Part shown: piece by piece, positions 59,266-64,000 of the stretch
Layout: every line of letters begins with the position of its first letter
Position numbering within the stretch: the first letter of the stretch is position 1
Source: Chryseobacterium cupriresistens
GTDB lineage: Bacteria; Bacteroidota; Bacteroidia; Flavobacteriales; Weeksellaceae
Direction of reading: 5' to 3'
DNA: 64,000 bases
NCBI RefSeq assembly: GCF_046614675.1
Contig: NZ_JBKKJT010000005.1
Span: 248,001 to 312,000, forward strand
The notes under the pieces: generated by a model
The model's input: the letters and a program-made list of their open reading frames with translations, nothing else
Told to the model about the DNA's origin: nothing
The model's database searches: none
Made by a program: the position numbers and the translations under genes

Positions 59266-60456
59266 TTATGGTTCTTTCTGAAGAACTACAAATGCCGGGA
59301 AGTGATCACTGTAGCCTCCTGTGAACTGGTCTCCATTCCAGGATCTGAAAGGATATCCTTTATAATTTCCTTCTTTATTAACGAGATAAGCCGGGGCAAA
59401 GATTTCTGTTTTATACACAGAATATTCTTTATTCACCTGATCTGAAATTACATTTTTAGAAACAATAATCTGGTCAAAAAGGTTAGGAGCGTCCTGATAA
59501 GCCAGAGAAGCAACTCCTTTCTTATATAAAGGATACATCAGATTAAGATAAGGTGTTTCCTCGCTTAAGTCTTTTGGATTCGCCTGAGCTTTCAGGTGGT
59601 TTTTTAAACTTGGGCTTACAGGGTCATCATTAAAGTCACCCATTGCGAAAAGCTTCGTCGTTGGGTCTGCAGCTCTTACACTGTCCATTTGTTGTTTTAA
59701 TAAGGCTGCAGCTGCATTTCTTTTAGGTAGAGAAATGGCTTCACCACCTCTTCTTGAAGGCCAGTGGTTCATGAAAAATGCTACTTTTTCATTATCTAAA
59801 AATCCTGTTACCACAAGGATATCTCTTGTATATTCTCTTCTTCCGTTGTCACCGTAAATAACCAGTTCTTTTTTTAATGAATTGGTAGGGGTGAATCTTC
59901 TTTTCTGATAGATCAGTGCTACGTCGATTCCTCGGTAATCATAAGAATTGTAGTGTATAATTCCGTAATCATATTTTTTTAAGGCAGGTTCATTCACAAG
60001 ATCCTGGATTACCTGTCTGTTTTCAACCTCAATCAAGCCTACTACTGCCGGAGCTGTTTTGGTATACTGAGCTCCCATTTCAGAAATTACCTTAGCTTCG
60101 TTAGCCAGTTTTGCTTTATAAATTTTACTTCCGTAATTCTTTGGGCTTTTTGGGGTAAATTCTTCAGAACCCCCTTGTTCTCTTACTACTTTTTTACCAA
60201 TTAAAGCCCCGTCACTCCATGGCCCGTCATATTTTTCAGCTTCAAGAAACTTAATAGAATCCATAGGAATACTTCTGTGGAATGCCGGATTCTTAATATC
60301 CTTGGTTCCGTCTATATAATCTGCTGAACGAATAGTATCCCAAAGGTTTTCTACATTTAAGAAACCTACGGTTGCTACTTTTCTCAGTTTTCCTTGTTGT
60401 TGGGAGAATGCCACGATCGAAATAAACAGGGCAAACAGACTTGAAAATCTCTTCAT
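59266..60456 (-). CDS. Secreted endonuclease/exonuclease/phosphatase (EEP) family protein
   Basis: A 396-residue exported hydrolase with signal peptide at 1-18 (ISIVAFSQQ). The EEP core is visible as FLNVENLWDT, VGLIEVENRQVIQDL with the metal Glu, VALIYQKRRF, MNHWPSRRGGEA, AMGDFNDDPVSP and a C-terminal YSDHFPAFVVL with the catalytic Asp-His pair. Substrate may be DNA, RNA or phosphodiesters. It is divergent from a TonB receptor followed by a DUF5689 lipoprotein. Such proteins are often found together in this group, suggesting uptake of nucleic acid or phosphate compounds (inference). Confidence 0.9.
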   Translation of the reverse strand: MKRFSSLFALFISIVAFSQQQGKLRKVATVGFLNVENLWDTIRSADYIDGTKDIKNPAFHRSIPMDSIKFLEAEKYDGPWSDGALIGKKVVREQGGSEEFTPKSPKNYGSKIYKAKLANEAKVISEMGAQYTKTAPAVVGLIEVENRQVIQDLVNEPALKKYDYGIIHYNSYDYRGIDVALIYQKRRFTPTNSLKKELVIYGDNGRREYTRDILVVTGFLDNEKVAFFMNHWPSRRGGEAISLPKRNAAAALLKQQMDSVRAADPTTKLFAMGDFNDDPVSPSLKNHLKAQANPKDLSEETPYLNLMYPLYKKGVASLAYQDAPNLFDQIIVSKNVISDQVNKEYSVYKTEIFAPAYLVNKEGNYKGYPFRSWNGDQFTGGYSDHFPAFVVLQKEP

Positions 60457-60632
60457 CTCTTTGGAGTTTTATTATTCTATTATTACAAATTTACTTTTTT
60501 TTAACTCACTGCGTTTTAAATATTTGTAAATTTAAAAGCAGTAATTCGAATCTCTCTTTTATAATGATTCTTAAAAGATTGCAATGTTAAGAAAAAAATA
60601 CGTTAAAAAAGTTCTGGATTGCAAAATTTGTT

Positions 60633-60640
60633 TAAATTTG
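60633..60640 (+). promoter_or_regulatory. Candidate -7 box for the TonB receptor
   Basis: TAAATTTG matches TAnnTTTG and lies 62 bases before the ATG at 60703. No well-spaced TTG is present. The box falls inside the longer open frame, which supports the later start. Confidence 0.4.
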
Positions 60641-60702
60641 TGCCCCCAACTTTTAAACTGTTGAAAATTAACAATAAAAGTATTAAAAAAATAAATATAC
60701 TC

Positions 60703-63579
60703 ATGATTAAAAAATTATCATTGATCTCTTTATTTACCTTGCTGCCTGCGTCATATTATTATGCGCAGACAACAGTGTTTGCGTATCTTAAGGATGCGGA
60801 AGGCAAGCCCGTTGAGCAGGCAAGTGTAGATTTAAAAGGAGCAGGAAATGATGCAAAGGCAGACAAAATCGGATATTTCCAATTTACGGATTTGATGCCC
60901 GGACATTATCAGATTATGGTTACAAAACCCAATTTTGAAACTAAAATTTTTGAATTTGACGTAACCAGTGATGAGAAAAGAAAAGATCTTGGAGTAATTA
61001 CTCTTTATTCTGCATTAAATGGTGCAGATCAGGGGTTGGCTATCATAGAAGATTCTGGGGAAAGCGATAGCGGTGGTGCACAGCAGACTGCAACTGTGGG
61101 GCTATTACAGTCATCTCAGGATGTTTTCAACAGAATGGCAAGTTTTGATTTAGGTCCCTACTGGTTCCGTCCAAGAGGAATTGACAGCAGAACAGGTGAA
61201 AATATGATCAATGGAGTTTCTATGGCCGCTGCAGATAATGGAGATGTAGACTTCAGCACTTGGGGAGGATTGAACGAAATTACCCGTTACCCGGAAATTG
61301 CAGCTAATCATGCCCCTTCAGAATATGCTTTCGGAGGAACTACCGGAGTTTTTTATAAGAATACAAAAGCCAGCGAATACAGAAAAGGAAGTCAGTTGAC
61401 ATACTCTCTGACCAACAGAAATTACAGGAACAGACTATCTTACAGATTCTCTTCCGGAATGAACAAGAACGGATGGGCATTTACCGGAATGATTGCCAGA
61501 AGATGGGCACAGGAAGGGATCCAGGATGGTACTGCTTATGATGCATACAGTGGATATCTTGGTATTGAAAAAAAATTCAGTGATAGCCATACCATGACTT
61601 TAAATGCCATTGGGTCCAAATATGCAAGAAGCTCTTCAAGTCCAAGTACCCAGGAAGTATACGACTTCAGAGGTGTTCATTACAACTCGTATTGGGGATG
61701 GCAAAACGGAGATAAAAGAAATGAAAGAGTGAAAAGAGGTTTCCAGCCGATGATTCAATTGCAGGATTTCTGGAAAATCAATAAAAACTCTCAGTTATGG
61801 ACGTCTGTTTCTTACCAATTTGGGAAAGAATACAGCTCAAGACTGGACTGGTACAGAGCCAATAACCCGTCTCCAACGTATTACCGTAATCTACCAAGTT
61901 ATTGGTTAAACTATACAAATCCGTCTCCTGAGCAGGCTGCCAACATCGGAATCACAAGAGACTGGTGGACCAATGATGACCAGTCACACACACAGATCAA
62001 CTGGGATAATCTTTATAATGCCAACCGAAATGTAGAATACAATGCATTATTGGGCGGAAGAAGAGCTGCTTATTATCTTGTAGATGATGTGAAAGACGAT
62101 AAAGTATGGAATGTGTCTACCCACTATACTTATAACTTCACCGATACTTCCCGTTTTATTTTAAATTTATCTTATCAGAATTACAGATCTGAACAGTATA
62201 GAGAAGTAAATGATCTTTTGGGTGCTGATTTTGCCCTGAATATGGACCCGTTTGCATCCAACACCACTGCAGGAAGTGTCTGGGGAAAATTCAATACAAG
62301 AGAAAGCGATACTGATGTTGCCAAAAGAGAGGGTGATAAAATCGGGTACAGCTATATTTTCAGAAGACAGGAATTCAAAATAAACCCCGCTTTCAAATTC
62401 TCCACAGGAAAATTTGATGTTTTCATCTCGGGATTATTCGGTTACACGACAAACAGCAGAGAAGGATTGTTCCAACACTATCTGTATGAGTCTTCTTATG
62501 GTAAAGGTGCAGATCAGAACTTCTGGAATGCAGGCGTTAAAGGTCAGGTTACTTATAAAATCAATGGAAGAAACTTCCTGGTTTATAACGGAGCTTACTT
62601 CTCGCAGTCTCCTTTCCTGAATGATATTTACTTTAATACAAGAGTAAGTGGTGTTACCACTCCTGGTATCAAAAATGTTGTTGTTGATGCCAACGACCTG
62701 AGCTATGTAATCTCTACTCCGATTGTTAAACTTAGACTGACCGGTTATCTTGTTAACACCCAAAACGAAACAAGTGTACAACGATATTTCGCACAGGGAG
62801 TTAAACTGACAAACCTTACTGAGAGTGGTGATCAGGCTCCGGTTCAGGATGGTGCTTTCATTACGCAGGTACTGGCAGGAGCCAATAAGAGAAATATGGG
62901 GATTGAACTGGGTGCACAGGTAAAAGTGACGCCTACTTTAACGGCAAGTGGTTTATTAAGCTTAGGACAGTATACTTATACTAATAATCCTACCGTTTAT
63001 TTTGCATCTGATGCTGTTGGAACGTTCAGAGAGCTTGACGGGAACGGAAATATCGTTTCAAGATCTTATACCAATATGGGCGAAGCAACGCTTAAAAATT
63101 ACAGACAGGGCGGAACTCCTCAGGAGGCATATACTTTAGGTCTTCGTTACAGCAGTCCTAAATACTGGTGGGTAGGAGCAACATGGAACTATTTCGGGCA
63201 TTCATTCTTGGATCCATCTCCGGTAACCAGAACCGCAAGATTCTATACCAATCCTAACACACCTGGAGTTCCTTATGATCAGGTAAATGATGAAGAACTT
63301 GCAAGAGTTCTTACGCCTACAAAGCTTCCTTCAGCATTCTTCTTCAATGTTAATGCAGGGAAGTCCTGGATAATAGGTAAGTATTATGTATTGGTGTCTG
63401 CATCGGTTAATAACATCCTTAATAACAGAAATTATATTACAGGAGGATTTGAGCAGACCAGAAACGTTAACTATATTGATTATGCGAATGATTACGACAG
63501 CGGAAATATGGTATTCGCTCCAAAGTATTGGTATAATCAGGGTAGATCTTATTTTGTTAATCTTCAATTCAGATTCTAA
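60703..63579 (+). CDS. TonB-dependent receptor with carboxypeptidase-like N-terminal domain
   Basis: A 958-residue outer-membrane receptor. Signal peptide (about 1-20, LPASYYYAQ), then a carboxypeptidase-regulatory-like beta domain (about 22-100: AYLKDAEGKPVEQASVDLKG, GYFQFTDLMPGHYQI). A plug and a barrel follow, ending SYFVNLQFRF with a terminal Phe. An upstream frame start at 60619 is less likely since it lacks a signal sequence. A DUF5689 lipoprotein follows after 26 bases and probably acts as its surface partner, as SusD does for SusC. Substrate unknown. Confidence 0.9.
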   Translation: MIKKLSLISLFTLLPASYYYAQTTVFAYLKDAEGKPVEQASVDLKGAGNDAKADKIGYFQFTDLMPGHYQIMVTKPNFETKIFEFDVTSDEKRKDLGVITLYSALNGADQGLAIIEDSGESDSGGAQQTATVGLLQSSQDVFNRMASFDLGPYWFRPRGIDSRTGENMINGVSMAAADNGDVDFSTWGGLNEITRYPEIAANHAPSEYAFGGTTGVFYKNTKASEYRKGSQLTYSLTNRNYRNRLSYRFSSGMNKNGWAFTGMIARRWAQEGIQDGTAYDAYSGYLGIEKKFSDSHTMTLNAIGSKYARSSSSPSTQEVYDFRGVHYNSYWGWQNGDKRNERVKRGFQPMIQLQDFWKINKNSQLWTSVSYQFGKEYSSRLDWYRANNPSPTYYRNLPSYWLNYTNPSPEQAANIGITRDWWTNDDQSHTQINWDNLYNANRNVEYNALLGGRRAAYYLVDDVKDDKVWNVSTHYTYNFTDTSRFILNLSYQNYRSEQYREVNDLLGADFALNMDPFASNTTAGSVWGKFNTRESDTDVAKREGDKIGYSYIFRRQEFKINPAFKFSTGKFDVFISGLFGYTTNSREGLFQHYLYESSYGKGADQNFWNAGVKGQVTYKINGRNFLVYNGAYFSQSPFLNDIYFNTRVSGVTTPGIKNVVVDANDLSYVISTPIVKLRLTGYLVNTQNETSVQRYFAQGVKLTNLTESGDQAPVQDGAFITQVLAGANKRNMGIELGAQVKVTPTLTASGLLSLGQYTYTNNPTVYFASDAVGTFRELDGNGNIVSRSYTNMGEATLKNYRQGGTPQEAYTLGLRYSSPKYWWVGATWNYFGHSFLDPSPVTRTARFYTNPNTPGVPYDQVNDEELARVLTPTKLPSAFFFNVNAGKSWIIGKYYVLVSASVNNILNNRNYITGGFEQTRNVNYIDYANDYDSGNMVFAPKYWYNQGRSYFVNLQFRF

Positions 63580-63605
63580 AAAACTAAAATTAAAAATCGA
63601 AAACA

Positions 63606-64000
63606 ATGAAAAATATATATTTTAAAGCGGCGATCTTTAGTGCTATTTCAATGCTGGCATTCTCGTCTTGTGTAAAAACTGATGATTATGAGGTGCCAGA
63701 AATCAAATGTACCAACAAATTTGCTGCAGCTAATCACCCGTTAACTGATCTTGCTACTATTGCAAAGGCAAAACCAGGTGAAGCCGATATCATTAAGGAA
63801 GATTTCATCGTAGAAGCTTATGTCTCTTCAAGTGATGAGTCTTCAAATCTTTACAAAATGATGTTCCTTCAGGATAAACCTGAAAACCCGACACAAGGGA
63901 TTGAAATTGATATCGATGGGGGAAATCAGTATCTTGATTATCCTATTGGAGCTTTAGTAAGAATCAACCTGAAAGGATTGATCGTTCAGGGAGTTAATGG
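63606..64000 (+). CDS. DUF5689 lipoprotein, 3' part missing
   Basis: The first 131 residues of a lipoprotein continue past the window. The signal ends SMLAFSSC, with lipidated Cys22, then VKTDDYEVPE. The mature part matches DUF5689: EDFIVEAYVSSSDESSNLYKM, QDKPENPTQGIEIDIDGG and YPIGALVRINLKGLIVQ. It is an outer-membrane surface protein by inference, cotranscribed with the TonB receptor 26 bases upstream. Confidence 0.85.
   Translation, partial: MKNIYFKAAIFSAISMLAFSSCVKTDDYEVPEIKCTNKFAAANHPLTDLATIAKAKPGEADIIKEDFIVEAYVSSSDESSNLYKMMFLQDKPENPTQGIEIDIDGGNQYLDYPIGALVRINLKGLIVQGVN

Overview
The window comes from a Bacteroidota genome, most likely a flavobacterium of the Chryseobacterium/Weeksellaceae type (inference). 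The evidence is AT-rich DNA with TAnnTTTG-type -7 boxes, SusC/SusD pairs, type IX secretion tails, and family content typical of that group (DUF4271 beside hemD, DUF4296, DUF4293, DUF6146, DUF5689, a Rho with a long disordered insert). No tRNA, rRNA, CRISPR array or intact insertion sequence was seen.

Region 1-2.9 kb, minus strand: an AraC regulator, an OsmC peroxiredoxin-like protein, and a TetR repressor next to a FadI-like thiolase that runs off the edge. A near-perfect TetR operator sits on the TetR promoter. Region 3-23.8 kb, plus strand: a polysaccharide utilisation locus for N-glycans. It holds an AraC regulator, SusC/SusD, an MFS permease, GH130 phosphorylase, GH92, GH125, two T9SS-exported GH18 endo-beta-N-acetylglucosaminidases, a ROK sugar kinase, a second GH92 and a mannose-6-phosphate-isomerase-like cupin. 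Together they could release high-mannose glycans, import them, strip the mannoses and feed mannose to fructose-6-phosphate. The second GH92 has Gln where the family general acid Glu is expected.

Region 23.9-30.2 kb, minus strand: a putative metal locus. It has a TonB receptor with two N-terminal HMA domains, a Cys-rich HYC_CC_PP-like protein, a lipoprotein with His/Cys repeats, and an OmpR/kinase two-component system. Region 30.4-37 kb: an SRPBCC protein, three adjacent secreted paralogues with C1q/TNF-like C-termini, a 540-base gap holding a possible unannotated small gene, a four-helix-bundle protein and oligopeptidase B.

Region 37-47.7 kb is mostly housekeeping: hemD, DUF4271, polyprenol-phosphate mannosyltransferase, DUF4296, tgt (without the zinc cysteines), an LptF/LptG permease, birA, rsfS, ftsH, a LUD protein, cdsA and psd. 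Several genes have TTG as the only usable start. Region 47.7-52 kb is the most unusual: a membrane-anchored LuxR-type regulator, two small HTH proteins and a secreted repeat protein. Two promoters here share a 71-72 base architecture (palindrome plus -7 box) and a related third palindrome lies between them.

Region 52-64 kb: DUF1801, an MsbA-like ABC exporter, an M28 peptidase, DUF4293, rho, superoxide dismutase, DUF6146, a secreted EEP nuclease, a TonB receptor and a partial DUF5689 lipoprotein. Intrinsic terminators are common and well formed, and many lie between convergent genes.
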